Shown: positions 7,827 to 17,109, counted from the stretch's first letter. The stretch is DNA of 64,000 nt from Streptomyces sp. SID12501 (GCF_010550245.1 NZ_JAAGLU010000036.1:1-64000); one strand, 5' to 3'. Translations and numbers: made by a program. Notes: a model not told the origin generated them from the letters alone.

Positions 7827-9899
7827 ATGTCCGGGGACAGTGCCGCTTCGCCCCCCGGGCGTTCCGGGGGGCGCGCGGAGCGGCCTGTCGGGCGGCAGAA
7901 GGTGAGCAGGGCCGGCTCCGGCCGGCGGCGGTTCTTCGAGGGCGGGCTGCTCCAGGGCGGTGTCCAGGGCAGCCCGGTCCTTCGGCTGTTCATGCGCTGG
8001 GTGCGCCGGCCGCTGCTGCCCGTCATGCGGCTGTGGCGGCGCAACATCCAGCTCAAGGTCGTCGCCACGACGTTGCTGATGTCGCTCGGTGTCGTCCTGC
8101 TGCTCGGCTTCGTCGTCATCGGGCAGGTGCGCAACGGCCTGCTGGACGCCAAGGTGAAGGCCTCGCAGAGCCAGGCCGCGGGTGGATTCGCGGCAGCCAA
8201 ACTGAAGGCGGACGCGGCGGCCAGCGCCGGTGGGGACGACGGTTCCGGCGCGGGCGGCCGGCCCGCCCAGAACGTCATCCAGTGGATGAGCGACCTGGTG
8301 GAGTCCCTCTCCAGCGGTGGCCAGGGTGCCTTCGACGTCGTGACGCTCCCGATCGGTACGGCGGGCGACGACAGCGGCGGCGGGCGCGGGCCGCGTGCCT
8401 CCGGCGGGGTGGACCCGACGGCGAGCGTGCCCGAGGCGCTGCGCGAGCGGGCCGATGACAACACGCTGATGGCCCAGAGCTACACCCGTATCACCTACAC
8501 CAACGGCAGCGAGTCGCAGCCCGCGCTGATCATCGGCAAGCAGGTCGACGACCCGAACGGCGACCCGTACCAGCTGTACTACATCTTCCCGCTCACGCAG
8601 GAGGAGAAGTCGCTGAGCCTCGTAAAGGGGACGCTGGCGACGGCCGGGCTGTTCGTCGTCGTACTCCTGGGGGCCATCGCCTGGCTCGTGGTGCGGCAGG
8701 TCGTGACGCCCGTGCGGATGGCGGCCGGGATCGCCGAGCGGCTGTCCGCGGGGCGGCTGCAGGAGCGGATGAAGGTCACCGGCGAGGACGACATCGCGCG
8801 GCTCGGCGAGGCCTTCAACAAGATGGCGCTGACTCTCCAGCTGAAGATTCAGCAGCTGGAGGAGCTGTCGCGGATGCAGCGGCGGTTCGTGTCCGACGTG
8901 TCGCACGAGCTGCGGACGCCGCTGACGACCGTACGGATGGCCGCCGATGTCATTCATGACGCGCGCGTGGACTTCGATCCGGTGACCGCGCGGTCGGCCG
9001 AACTGCTCGCCGATCAGCTGGACCGGTTCGAGACGCTGCTCGCGGACCTGCTGGAGATCAGCCGGTTCGACGCGGGCGCGGCGGCGCTGGAGGCCGAGCC
9101 GATAGACCTCAGGCAGGTCGTCCGGCGGGTGGTGAGCGGTGCCGAGCCGCTGGCCGAGCGCAAGGGGACGACGGTACGGATCGTCGGCGATCAGCAGCCT
9201 GTCGTGGCCGAGGCCGACGCGCGGCGCGTGGAACGGGTGCTGCGCAACCTCGTCGTCAATGCCGTGGAGCACGGCGAGGGCAAGGACGTCATCGTGAAGC
9301 TGGCCGCCGCGGGCGGTGCGGTCGCGGTGGCTGTGCGCGACTACGGGGTCGGGCTCAAGCCCGGTGAGGCGACCCGGGTCTTCAGCCGTTTCTGGCGGGC
9401 CGACCCGGCACGCGCGCGTACCACCGGCGGTAACGGCCTCGGCCTGTCCATCGCGCTGGAGGACGCGCGGCTGCACGGCGGCTGGCTGCAGGCGTGGGGC
9501 GAGCCGGGCGGTGGTTCGCAGTTCCGGCTGACGCTGCCGCGCACCGCCGACGAGCATCTGCGGGGCTCACCGATACCGCTGGAACCCAAGGACTCTCGGC
9601 GGCATCGAGGGCTCGACGACGCGGGTCTGCCGTACGCCGGCGGCGACAAGCTGGCCACGGTGCCGGTGCAGACTGCGGCCACGGAACAGCGGCCGATAGC
9701 GCCGAGGCTCGCGGGCCCGACCCCGACCGCGGACCCCACGGCGCTGCCCGGCAACGGCGCTCGCGTGGTGCCGCGCCCGGCCGGCGGTGCACGGCGGGAC
9801 GGTATGTCCGGTACGGAGTCGCAGCCCTCGGACACGGTGTTCTCGGATGCCGGTCAAGAGCGTGTGGACGAGCAAGGGGAGGCATTTCGTGGGCGCTGA
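7827..9899 (+). CDS. mtrB: Sensor histidine kinase MtrB
   Basis: This 690-aa membrane sensor kinase phosphorylates MtrA. After a disordered cytoplasmic N-terminus come TM1 (about 76-100), an extracytoplasmic sensor loop of about 170 residues rich in Gly/Ser, TM2 (about 271-293), and a HAMP domain. The phosphorylation motif FVSDVSHELRTPL has His near residue 360. The ATPase domain has an N-box (RVLRNLVVNAVEHG, about 468) and a G-box (GNGLGLSIA, about 537). A disordered tail of roughly 110 residues follows. The ATG is at 7827, immediately after the mtrA stop. The final 11 bp overlap the lpqB start. Confidence 0.96.
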   Translation: MSGDSAASPPGRSGGRAERPVGRQKVSRAGSGRRRFFEGGLLQGGVQGSPVLRLFMRWVRRPLLPVMRLWRRNIQLKVVATTLLMSLGVVLLLGFVVIGQVRNGLLDAKVKASQSQAAGGFAAAKLKADAAASAGGDDGSGAGGRPAQNVIQWMSDLVESLSSGGQGAFDVVTLPIGTAGDDSGGGRGPRASGGVDPTASVPEALRERADDNTLMAQSYTRITYTNGSESQPALIIGKQVDDPNGDPYQLYYIFPLTQEEKSLSLVKGTLATAGLFVVVLLGAIAWLVVRQVVTPVRMAAGIAERLSAGRLQERMKVTGEDDIARLGEAFNKMALTLQLKIQQLEELSRMQRRFVSDVSHELRTPLTTVRMAADVIHDARVDFDPVTARSAELLADQLDRFETLLADLLEISRFDAGAAALEAEPIDLRQVVRRVVSGAEPLAERKGTTVRIVGDQQPVVAEADARRVERVLRNLVVNAVEHGEGKDVIVKLAAAGGAVAVAVRDYGVGLKPGEATRVFSRFWRADPARARTTGGNGLGLSIALEDARLHGGWLQAWGEPGGGSQFRLTLPRTADEHLRGSPIPLEPKDSRRHRGLDDAGLPYAGGDKLATVPVQTAATEQRPIAPRLAGPTPTADPTALPGNGARVVPRPAGGARRDGMSGTESQPSDTVFSDAGQERVDEQGEAFRGR

Positions 9900-11796
9900 C
9901 CGCGAGTGGGACGGTCGGCGGCGGGAAACGGCTCGCGCGGTGGTGTACGCCGCCTGTGGCGCCGTACTGCTGGCCGGATGTGCATCGATGCCCGACAGCG
10001 GGGATCTGCGCGGAGTCGAGTCCATGCCCCGGCAGGACGCCCAGGTACGGGTGTTTGCCCTGCCGCCTCATGAGAACGCCCCGCCGGGGCAGATCGTCCA
10101 GGGCTTTCTGGAGGCTCTGACCAGCGACGATCCGCATTATGAGACCGCACTCAAGTACCTGACGGCGCGTGCCGCGAAGCAGTGGCGGCCCGACGCGTCG
10201 ACCACGGTGCTGGACGGGGGGCCCACCGCCGATCCCGTGCGCGCGGGCAGCCGGGACGACACTGACGACGACTACACGTCCACGCTGACCGGTGACCGGT
10301 TCGCCACGCTGGACTCCCAGCAGTCGTACGAACCCGCCGAGGGGAAGTACAGACAGACGCTGCACCTCACGCGCGATAAGAAGAGCGGGCAGTGGCGCAT
10401 CGACGACCTGCCGCCGGGCATCGTCATGGGCAAGTCGGACTTCCTGCGCAACTACACGTCCGTCAACAAGTACTACTTCGCGTCGAACACGCCGACGGAG
10501 TCGGACGGGCAGCCCGTGTCGGTCGCCGATCCGGTCTACGTCCGCAAGAAGGTCGACCCGATGACGCAGACGGTGAGTTCGCTGCTGGCGGGCCCCTCGC
10601 GCTGGCTGGGACCGGTCGTCAGGTCGAGTTTCCCCACCGGTACGGCGCTCAAGAAGGGCGTCACCTCGCTGACCCCCGACGACCAGAACCGGTTGACGGT
10701 GCCGCTCAACGACAAGGCGAGCCGGGTCGGGTCCGCCAAGTGCACCGAGATGGCGGCCCAACTCCTCTACACGCTCCAGGACCTGACTCCCACAGGGGTC
10801 GACGAGGTCGCACTGCAGCGTGCCAACGGCACCCAGCTGTGCCTCCTCGACAAGGACCGGGCCGAGATCGTCGCCGCACGTGGTGTGGTGCAGCACCCCG
10901 AGTTCCAGTACTTCATCGACGGCAAGCACCGCCTCGTACGGGTGGCCGGCGACAGTCTCGAAGCCGCCGCCGACGTGACTCCGGTGCCGGGCGCTCTCGG
11001 CGAGGGTGAGAAGCAACTGCGGTCTGCGGCGGTCTCCCGCGACGAGGACAGCGCGGCCGGGGTCTCGTCGGACGGGACCATGCTCTACGTCGGATCACTG
11101 GTGTCCGGTGGATCGCTCGGTGAACCCGTGCTGACCAGCCAGGGCGCCACCAAGGCAGACCGGCTGACCACACCGAGCTGGGACGGCGACGGCGACCTGT
11201 GGGTGGCCGACCGCAACCCCGCGAAGCCCCGGCTGCTGCTCCTGGAGAAGGGCGCGGGCGAGCCGCTGGAGGTGCGGACTCCGGGGCTCGACGGGCGTAT
11301 CGAAGCGGTACGGGTGGCCGCCGACGGGGTGCGGATCGCGCTCATCGTGGAGAAGGACGGCCAGCGGTCCCTGTACGTCGGGCGGATCGAGCGGGACGAG
11401 CGGCCGGCGGCGGCGGGCGGGTCGTCCCAGGAGAAGACGGCGGCGGCGGGGCAGAAGGCCGGGGAGTGGTCGGTCGTGTCGGTCCTCGAACTGCACTCCG
11501 TGACACCGCAGTTGGAAGAGGTGACCGCCATGTCGTGGGCCGGGGACAGTCGGCTCGTGGTGGTCGGGCGTGAGCAGGGCGGCGTGCAGCAGATGGGATA
11601 CGTGCAGGTCGACGGCTCGACGCCGGTGGGGGCGGCGCCGGCCGCGCTGACCGGCGTGAAGGCCATCGCCGCTTCCGAGGACGAGAGGCTGCCGCTGGTG
11701 GCGTACTCCGAGGAGGACGGGATCGTGCGGCTGCTGTCCGGGTCCAAGTGGCAGAAGCTGGTCAAGGCGGGGTCGGCTCCGGTGTATCCGGGGTGA
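9889..11796 (+). CDS. lpqB: Lipoprotein LpqB
   Basis: This 635-aa lipoprotein has a signal peptide ending in lipobox LLAGC (Cys31), an N-terminal GerMN-like domain (about 215-330) and a C-terminal beta-propeller-like region. LpqB partners MtrB at the membrane surface in mycobacteria and streptomycetes and modulates MtrA signalling. The GTG at 9889 is preceded by GGGGAGG and starts inside the last codons of mtrB, so translation is coupled. A stem-loop terminator follows at 11867. Confidence 0.94.
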   Translation: MGADREWDGRRRETARAVVYAACGAVLLAGCASMPDSGDLRGVESMPRQDAQVRVFALPPHENAPPGQIVQGFLEALTSDDPHYETALKYLTARAAKQWRPDASTTVLDGGPTADPVRAGSRDDTDDDYTSTLTGDRFATLDSQQSYEPAEGKYRQTLHLTRDKKSGQWRIDDLPPGIVMGKSDFLRNYTSVNKYYFASNTPTESDGQPVSVADPVYVRKKVDPMTQTVSSLLAGPSRWLGPVVRSSFPTGTALKKGVTSLTPDDQNRLTVPLNDKASRVGSAKCTEMAAQLLYTLQDLTPTGVDEVALQRANGTQLCLLDKDRAEIVAARGVVQHPEFQYFIDGKHRLVRVAGDSLEAAADVTPVPGALGEGEKQLRSAAVSRDEDSAAGVSSDGTMLYVGSLVSGGSLGEPVLTSQGATKADRLTTPSWDGDGDLWVADRNPAKPRLLLLEKGAGEPLEVRTPGLDGRIEAVRVAADGVRIALIVEKDGQRSLYVGRIERDERPAAAGGSSQEKTAAAGQKAGEWSVVSVLELHSVTPQLEEVTAMSWAGDSRLVVVGREQGGVQQMGYVQVDGSTPVGAAPAALTGVKAIAASEDERLPLVAYSEEDGIVRLLSGSKWQKLVKAGSAPVYPG

Positions 11797-11866
11797 GTGG
11801 CCTTTCCCGTTGTACGGCTCTCCGGTTCCCCGGTTCGGCTCGTCGACCCGGGTGGAAGTGAAGTGT

Positions 11867-11896
11867 GACGGCCCGTCGGATCTCCGGCGGGCCGTC
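11867..11896 (+). terminator. mtrAB-lpqB terminator
   Basis: A 9-bp stem (GACGGCCCG at 11867-11875 with its complement at 11888-11896) lies 70 nt after lpqB. The T-run is poor, as is common in Streptomyces. Confidence 0.6.
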
Positions 11897-11994
11897 GGCG
11901 TTTCCGGGTGCTGGTCTTGGGTCGTGCGGAGTTGTCCACAGGGCGTTGTCCACAGGGGTGGCCGGGTGGCGCCGGTGTTGGCACAGTGGAGGGC

Positions 11995-12894
11995 ATGCGG
12001 GGGTGGTTGCAGGATCTCGGCGACCTGGTGCTGCCGGCCGAGTGCGGAGGCTGCGGAATGCCTCGTACGGTGCTCTGCCCGGAGTGCCGTGGCGCTCTGA
12101 ACGGGGCCGCGCCGAGCCGGGTGCGACCGGTGCCGGAGCCGCTCGGGCTGCCGGTCGTGCATGCGGCGGCCCGGTACGAGGACGAGGTGCGTGCGGTACT
12201 CCTCGCGCACAAGGAAAGGGGTGCGCTGGCCCTCGCGGGGCCACTCGGGACGGCGCTGGCGGGAGCTGTGCGGGCGGGGCTCGACGGGGCCCTGTGCGGT
12301 GGTACGGGCGTGCTGCTCGTGCCTGTGCCGTCCGCGCGCCGGGCTGTGCGGGCCCGGGGGCATGATCCGGCTCGGCGCATCGCGCTCGCCGCGGCGGGTG
12401 AGCTGCGCGGGTCCGGCATACCGGCCAGGGTGCTGGCGGTGCTGCGGCAGCGGCGTGCCGTGGCCGATCAGGCGGGCCTCAACTCCCGGCAACGGCTGGA
12501 CAACCTCGCGGACGCGCTGAGTGTGGCCGCCGGGGGCGGGCGGCTGCTGGCCGGGGCGGGTGCCGTCGTCCTGGTCGACGACCTGATGACGACCGGGGCC
12601 TCGCTGGCCGAGGCCGCGCGTGCCGTGCGCGAAGCGGTCGGGTATGAGGAGATGGGAGGGGCGAAGAGGGCGGAACGGTCGGGAGAGGTGGGAAAGGCGA
12701 GAGGAGTGAGAAACGCGGTGTACTCGGAGGCGGGGCGGGAAGGCAGAGGACAGGGACGCGCGGGAGCCACGGCCGTGGGTGTGGAGCGGAGGCCAGGAGT
12801 GCCGGGAATGGTGGCTGCGGGCGCCTTCGGAGGCATGATCTGTGCGGCTGTGGTCGCGGCGACGCCGGATTCTTTCGAAATAAACCGGAACTGA
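11995..12894 (+). CDS. ComF-family phosphoribosyltransferase-like protein
   Basis: This 299-aa ComF-type protein has an N-terminal zinc ribbon (Cys17, Cys20, Cys28, Cys31). Its type I phosphoribosyltransferase fold carries the PRPP loop VVLVDDLMTTGAS (about 189-201). ComF proteins take part in DNA uptake or single-strand DNA handling in competent bacteria; the role in Streptomyces is unclear. The ATG at 11995 has GGAGGG upstream. It is oddly long: about 60 charged and Gly-rich residues lie between the PRPP loop helix and the conserved tail ending VVAATPDSFEI. The matching DNA is GA-rich, unlike its surroundings. Confidence 0.85.
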   Translation: MRGWLQDLGDLVLPAECGGCGMPRTVLCPECRGALNGAAPSRVRPVPEPLGLPVVHAAARYEDEVRAVLLAHKERGALALAGPLGTALAGAVRAGLDGALCGGTGVLLVPVPSARRAVRARGHDPARRIALAAAGELRGSGIPARVLAVLRQRRAVADQAGLNSRQRLDNLADALSVAAGGGRLLAGAGAVVLVDDLMTTGASLAEAARAVREAVGYEEMGGAKRAERSGEVGKARGVRNAVYSEAGREGRGQGRAGATAVGVERRPGVPGMVAAGAFGGMICAAVVAATPDSFEINRN

Positions 12895-13209
12895 GCGCGA
12901 ACTTGCATCGTTGCAGGTAGTGAGAGGACCAATTCACTTGAACGGAGGTACGCGCCAGTAGAGGGTGACGACATCCGTCCGGGCGAGATATGTTCGGTTG
13001 TGAGGGAAAGCCGCAGGCCACACCTCGAAAATTCGAATGTCGTGCTGCGGGTTTTGCTTAATCACCCCAGCCTGCCGCGTGGGGATCTTGTCCATGGGGG
13101 AGGAGGAGGTGGAAGTCACCGAGTCCGCGGTTCCGGAGTACACCGGAACCTGGTGCAAAAGGGAGACGCTTCGCCACTGAAGCGGAGCGATCCGGGAACG
13201 GAGTTCTGC
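12895..13209 (+). other. Leader region upstream of hpf
   Basis: This 315-bp stretch has no convincing gene. It holds two compact hairpins near the hpf start: GGTTCCGG (13129-13136) pairing with 13143-13150, and CGCTTC (13167-13172) pairing with GAAGCG (13179-13184). An open frame runs through it into hpf but is not protein-like. It probably contains the hpf promoter and a structured 5' untranslated region. Confidence 0.45.
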
Positions 13210-13905
13210 GTGGACATCGTCGTCAAGGGACGCAAGACCGAGGTGCCCGAGCGGTTCCGGAAGCACGTTGCCGAGAAGTTGAGGCTGGACAGAATCCAGA
13301 AGCTCGACGGCAAGGTGATCAGCCTCGACGTCGAGGTGTCCAAGGAGCCCAACCCCCGGCAGGCCGACCGCTCCGACCGAGTGGAGATCACACTTCACTC
13401 CCGCGGTCCGGTGATCCGGGCGGAAGCAGCGGCAAGCGACCCGTACGCGGCACTCGACCTCGCGGCGGACAAGCTCGAGGCCCGGCTGCGCAAGCAGCAC
13501 GACAAGCGTTACACCCGCCGAGGCGCCGGCCGGCTCACAGCCGCCGAGGTCGCCGACCACGTCCCGGACGCGGCAACGCTGAACGGCAATGGTCATCCCG
13601 TCCACGAGGAAGACACGGACGGCGTGCCCGTCAAGAGGATCGGCTCGCTGGAAGTGAAGGGTGAAGGCCCCCTCATCGTCCGAGAGAAGAGCCACGTCGC
13701 CTCCCCGATGACACTCGACCAGGCTCTCTACGAGATGGAACTGGTCGGGCACGACTTCTACCTGTTCGTCGACTCCGAGACCAAGGAACCGAGTGTCGTC
13801 TACCGGCGGCACGCCTACGACTACGGCGTGATCCACCTCAACACGGACCCGATGGTCGCCCACCAGTCGAACGCCCCCGAGGCGGGTGGCACGCTGGGCG
13901 GCTGA
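13210..13905 (+). CDS. hpf: Ribosome hibernation promoting factor, long form
   Basis: This 231-aa long-form HPF binds 30S subunits and joins 70S ribosomes into inactive 100S dimers under stress. The N-terminal RNA-binding domain (about 1-110; VKGRKTEVPERFRKHV, LDVEVSKEPN) is followed by a linker and the C-terminal dimerisation domain (about 165-220), with LDQALYEMELVGHDFYLFVD. A GTG at 13210 with GGAG about 8 nt upstream matches the conserved family start VDIVVKGRK. A strong terminator follows. Confidence 0.94.
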   Translation: MDIVVKGRKTEVPERFRKHVAEKLRLDRIQKLDGKVISLDVEVSKEPNPRQADRSDRVEITLHSRGPVIRAEAAASDPYAALDLAADKLEARLRKQHDKRYTRRGAGRLTAAEVADHVPDAATLNGNGHPVHEEDTDGVPVKRIGSLEVKGEGPLIVREKSHVASPMTLDQALYEMELVGHDFYLFVDSETKEPSVVYRRHAYDYGVIHLNTDPMVAHQSNAPEAGGTLGG

Positions 13906-13926
13906 CCGCCCCCGGTGACAGCTGAG

Positions 13927-13967
13927 CGGGTGCCCCTGGAGCGCGTGTGCGCCCCCAGGGGCACCCG
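13927..13967 (+). terminator. hpf terminator
   Basis: Perfect 13-bp GC-rich arms (13927-13939 and 13955-13967) lie 22 nt after the hpf stop. Confidence 0.8.
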
Positions 13968-14110
13968 TGTACGCCCCCTTCGGGACCCGCTCTGTCACCG
14001 CACCGACGCCCGGGCATGGAATCATGGCCGCAACGGCTCAACCGGTGGGTCGTTGCCTTGGGTTGGCGATGGCACAGGACCACAGGCCACAGCCTTCAGG
14101 GGGAGGAACG

Positions 14111-14857
14111 ATGGCGGACAGCTTCGGACCGATGCAGGTCGAGGATGCCGATGACGGCGTCGCCGGCATGGGCCCGGACGCGGGCAACTCGCGCAAGGAG
14201 CCGATCAGGGTCCTTGTCGTGGACGATCATGCGCTCTTCCGCCGTGGACTGGAGATCGTGCTGGCGGCCGAGGAGGACATCCAGGTCGTCGGCGAGGCGG
14301 GGGACGGTGCGGAGGCTGTCGACAAGGCCGCCGACCTGCTGCCCGACATCATCCTGATGGATGTGCGGATGCCGAAGCGCGGGGGGATCGAGGCGTGCAC
14401 CTCCATCAAGGAGGTCGCGCCCAGCGCCAAGATCATCATGCTGACGATCAGCGATGAGGAAGCCGATCTCTACGAGGCGATCAAGGCGGGTGCGACCGGC
14501 TATCTCCTCAAGGAGATCTCCACGGACGAGGTGGCCACGGCCATTCGTGCGGTGGCCGACGGGCAGTCGCAGATCAGCCCCTCGATGGCGTCGAAACTGC
14601 TCACCGAATTCAAGTCGATGATCCAGCGGACGGACGAGCGGCGGCTGGTGCCCGCGCCACGGCTCACGGAACGTGAGCTGGAAGTGCTCAAGCTGGTCGC
14701 GACCGGGATGAACAACCGCGATATCGCGAAGGAGTTGTTCATCTCCGAGAACACCGTGAAGAACCATGTGCGCAACATCCTGGAGAAGCTGCAGCTGCAC
14801 TCCAGGATGGAAGCGGTGGTTTACGCGATGCGGGAGAAGATCCTCGAGATCCGGTAA
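14111..14857 (+). CDS. Orphan NarL/LuxR-type response regulator
   Basis: This 248-aa regulator has a receiver domain (about 34-150; VVDDHALFRRG, phospho-acceptor in IILMDVRMPK, Lys in YLLKEIS). Its C-terminal LuxR helix-turn-helix (about 180-240) contains LTERELEVLKLVATGMNNRD and FISENTVKNHVRN. No kinase gene adjoins it, so it is an orphan. The position between hpf and secA matches the S. coelicolor orphan regulator I recall as OrrA (SCO3008). The ATG at 14111 follows GGGAGG. Its partner kinase cannot be told from the sequence. Confidence 0.92.
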   Translation: MADSFGPMQVEDADDGVAGMGPDAGNSRKEPIRVLVVDDHALFRRGLEIVLAAEEDIQVVGEAGDGAEAVDKAADLLPDIILMDVRMPKRGGIEACTSIKEVAPSAKIIMLTISDEEADLYEAIKAGATGYLLKEISTDEVATAIRAVADGQSQISPSMASKLLTEFKSMIQRTDERRLVPAPRLTERELEVLKLVATGMNNRDIAKELFISENTVKNHVRNILEKLQLHSRMEAVVYAMREKILEIR

Positions 14858-14889
14858 GGCGGTCGGGTGTTGGGTGGTCGGGTGGTGGG

Positions 14890-16086
14890 CTAGGTGAGGG
14901 ACTTGGTCAGTTCCCTTGTCAGAGGGGCGCGTAGGTCCGGGGCGTCCATCCGTTCCACTCGTACGTTTGTGCAGTTCACCCAGCTTGCCGCCTCCAGCAG
15001 GGCCTGGGCCACCGCCGGGACCGCCTTCGGGTCGTTCAGGGTGACCTGTCTGGCCACCAGGGTGTTTCCCTCCCGGGCGGGGTCCACCCTGCCGACGAGG
15101 TGGCCGCCGGCGAGGACCGGCATCGCGAAGTAGCCGTGCACGCGCTTCGGCTTGGGAACGTAGGCCTCCAGGCGGTGGGTGAAACCGAAGATCCGTTCTG
15201 TGCGTGCCCGTTCCCAGATCAGGGAGTCGAAGGGCGAGAGCAGGGTCGTGCGGTGACGGCCCCGTGCGGGTGTCTCCAGTGCCTCCGGGTCGGCCCAGGC
15301 CGGTTTGCCCCAGCCTTCGACCGTGACGGGGATCAGGCCCGAGTCCGCGATCACCGCGTCGACCTGTTCCGCCTTGAGACGGTGGTAGTCGGCGATGTCC
15401 GCGCGGGTGCCGACGCCCAGTGACCGGCCCGCCAGGCGGACCAGCCGGCGCAGGCATTCGGCGTCGTCCAGTTCGTCGTGCAGCAGTGTGTCCGGGATGG
15501 CTCGCTCTGCCAGGTCGTACACCCGCTTCCAGCCTCGGCGCTCTACGCACACCACCTCGCCGTACATCAGGGCGCGTTCGACGGCGACCTTGGTGCCGGA
15601 CCAGTCCCACCAGTCGCTGGTGCGTTTCGCGCCGCCCAACTCCGTTGCGGTGAGCGGGCCTTGGGTGCGGAGTTGTTTGATGACCTGCTCGTAGGTGTCG
15701 GGTGGGAGGTCGTGGTTCCAGTGGGGTCGGGAGCGGTAGGCGCGGCGGCGGAAGGCGAAGTGGGGCCATTCCTCCACGGGGAGGATGCAGGCGGCGTGCG
15801 ACCAGTATTCGAAGGCGTGGGGGTGGGGGTGCGGGTTCGTCGGCGCTGGGCTCCAGTAGGCGTCCTCGATTTTTTTGCGGGGTACGGCGCCCAGGCGGGC
15901 GTACGGGATGAGTTCGTGGGAGCGGGCGAGTACGGAGATCGTGTCGAGCTGGACCGCGCCGAGGTGGCGGAGGATGCCGCGGACGCCTGCTTTGCGGTTG
16001 GGGGTGCCGAGGAAGCCCTGGGCGCGTAGGGCGATACGGCGGGCTTCGTCGGCGGAGAGTTCGGTGTGGGGCGGGCTGCTCGTCAT
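14890..16086 (-). CDS. YcaQ/AlkX-like winged-helix DNA glycosylase
   Basis: This 398-aa protein belongs to the HTH_42 (DUF1006/YcaQ) family. Members are DNA glycosylases that unhook interstrand crosslinks or remove bulky alkylation. The catalytic-type motif is VQLDTISVLARSHELIPYAR (about residues 48-67); QLD is the variant of the broad-specificity YcaQ/AlkX branch, whereas self-resistance AlkZ enzymes carry QxQ. Winged-helix segments follow (LAGRSLGVGTRADIADYHRL). The family fit is good. It converges on the regulator gene with a 32-bp gap. Confidence 0.85.
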   Translation of the reverse strand: MTSSPPHTELSADEARRIALRAQGFLGTPNRKAGVRGILRHLGAVQLDTISVLARSHELIPYARLGAVPRKKIEDAYWSPAPTNPHPHPHAFEYWSHAACILPVEEWPHFAFRRRAYRSRPHWNHDLPPDTYEQVIKQLRTQGPLTATELGGAKRTSDWWDWSGTKVAVERALMYGEVVCVERRGWKRVYDLAERAIPDTLLHDELDDAECLRRLVRLAGRSLGVGTRADIADYHRLKAEQVDAVIADSGLIPVTVEGWGKPAWADPEALETPARGRHRTTLLSPFDSLIWERARTERIFGFTHRLEAYVPKPKRVHGYFAMPVLAGGHLVGRVDPAREGNTLVARQVTLNDPKAVPAVAQALLEAASWVNCTNVRVERMDAPDLRAPLTRELTKSLT

Positions 16087-16138
16087 GCTTCCGCACGATA
16101 GGGGGTGGGACTGACAGTGGGGGTGAGCTGGGGGTTTG

Positions 16139-16222
16139 GGGGTGGGTTCTCGCCACCGCCGCCCTTACCCGTCCCTTCCCTTTCTCCCCCCTTCCTCCCT
16201 CGGAGGGGGACCCCCACGTAGA
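16139..16222. repeat. Degenerate dispersed C-rich element
   Basis: This intergenic C-rich block includes CCGCCGCCCTTACCCGTCCC and then GGAGGGGGACCCCCAC. The first part closely matches 21524-21543, and its reverse complement occurs near 47593-47615. It appears to be a short or decayed copy of the repeat family described at 21519. Confidence 0.4.
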
Positions 16223-16270
16223 AGCAGTACGGGCGGGATGGGGGGCGCGGTCCGGGCTGCGGGAGGGGGC

Positions 16271-16864
16271 TCAGGGGGTGGGCTGGTCGGGTGTGGTGGG
16301 GGGCGGGAGGTATGGGGCCGTGGAGGGGAGGCCGACGTCTGACGGGAGGAGGGAAGCGATCCAGCAGTCGCGGCGTACTCCCTTGTTGTTGATTGCCGAG
16401 CGCAGGGTGCCCTCCATGGTGAAGCCGGCTTTTTGTGCCGTTGCCCGGGATGCCGTGTTGCCCACCTCCGCCCGCCATTCCACGCGGTCCACCGACATGT
16501 GGGTGAAGGCCCAGCGGGAGGCGGTGATCGTGGCTTCGGTGATGTAGCCGTTGCCCCGGTGGGCCTTGGCGGCCCAGAAGCCGACTTCGGCCATTCCCAG
16601 GGAGCGCATGGTGAGGGCGAGCATGCCCACCAGCTCCTCCCCTTCGGGGAGGAAGACGCCGAACGTGAACATCGAGCCGTCCGCCCAGCCGTCGGGCACC
16701 AGCTGGGAGGTGAAGCCGCGTGCGTGCTCGGGGAGGTAGGGGGACGGGATCGTCGTCCAGCGCTGGATCTCGGCGTCCTGGACCGCCGCGTACACGGCGT
16801 CAGTGTCGTCCGGTCCGACCGTGCGCAGGAGAAGACGGGCCGTGGTGAGCGTGACGGGGTCCAT
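16271..16864 (-). CDS. GNAT-family N-acetyltransferase
   Basis: This 197-aa acetyltransferase resembles the RimJ/RimL branch, which acetylates protein N-termini or small amines using acetyl-CoA. Visible features are TARLLLRTVGPDD at the N-terminus, the beta-strand pair MLALTMRS and EVGFWAAK, and the acetyl-CoA loop AHRGNGYITEA (Q/RxxGxG/A type). A late segment has NTASRATAQKAGFTMEGTL. The start is uncertain: ATG 16864 begins at the domain, while ATG 16900 and GTG 16930 would add 12 or 22 residues, and 16900 has a slightly better purine stretch. The substrate is unknown. Confidence 0.82.
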   Translation of the reverse strand: MDPVTLTTARLLLRTVGPDDTDAVYAAVQDAEIQRWTTIPSPYLPEHARGFTSQLVPDGWADGSMFTFGVFLPEGEELVGMLALTMRSLGMAEVGFWAAKAHRGNGYITEATITASRWAFTHMSVDRVEWRAEVGNTASRATAQKAGFTMEGTLRSAINNKGVRRDCWIASLLPSDVGLPSTAPYLPPPTTPDQPTP

Positions 16865-17109
16865 CGGCCGATTCTGCTCGGGGGAGGATGAGGGCGCCAT
16901 CCCTTTTGCCTTGCGTGAGTTCGTGATCACAATTCGTGCAATTCGTGGGTGGGGCGCGGCACCATCCGTGACTCCCGGCCGTTCTCCTTATGGCTGTCCT
17001 ACCGGCAGGCCTCCCGGCTGGGCGGGGTCCTCGCATACGATGGCCGTCGCTCAGCCAAGACAATGAATACAGACCGTCCTAGGCCCGACCGGCAAGGAGA
17101 CCAACCCCC

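Noticed and set aside
13000..13209. A 70-residue N-terminal extension of HPF
   Set aside because: The upstream frame is Gly/Arg-rich without conservation-like pattern; the GTG at 13210 with its GGAG gives the standard family start.
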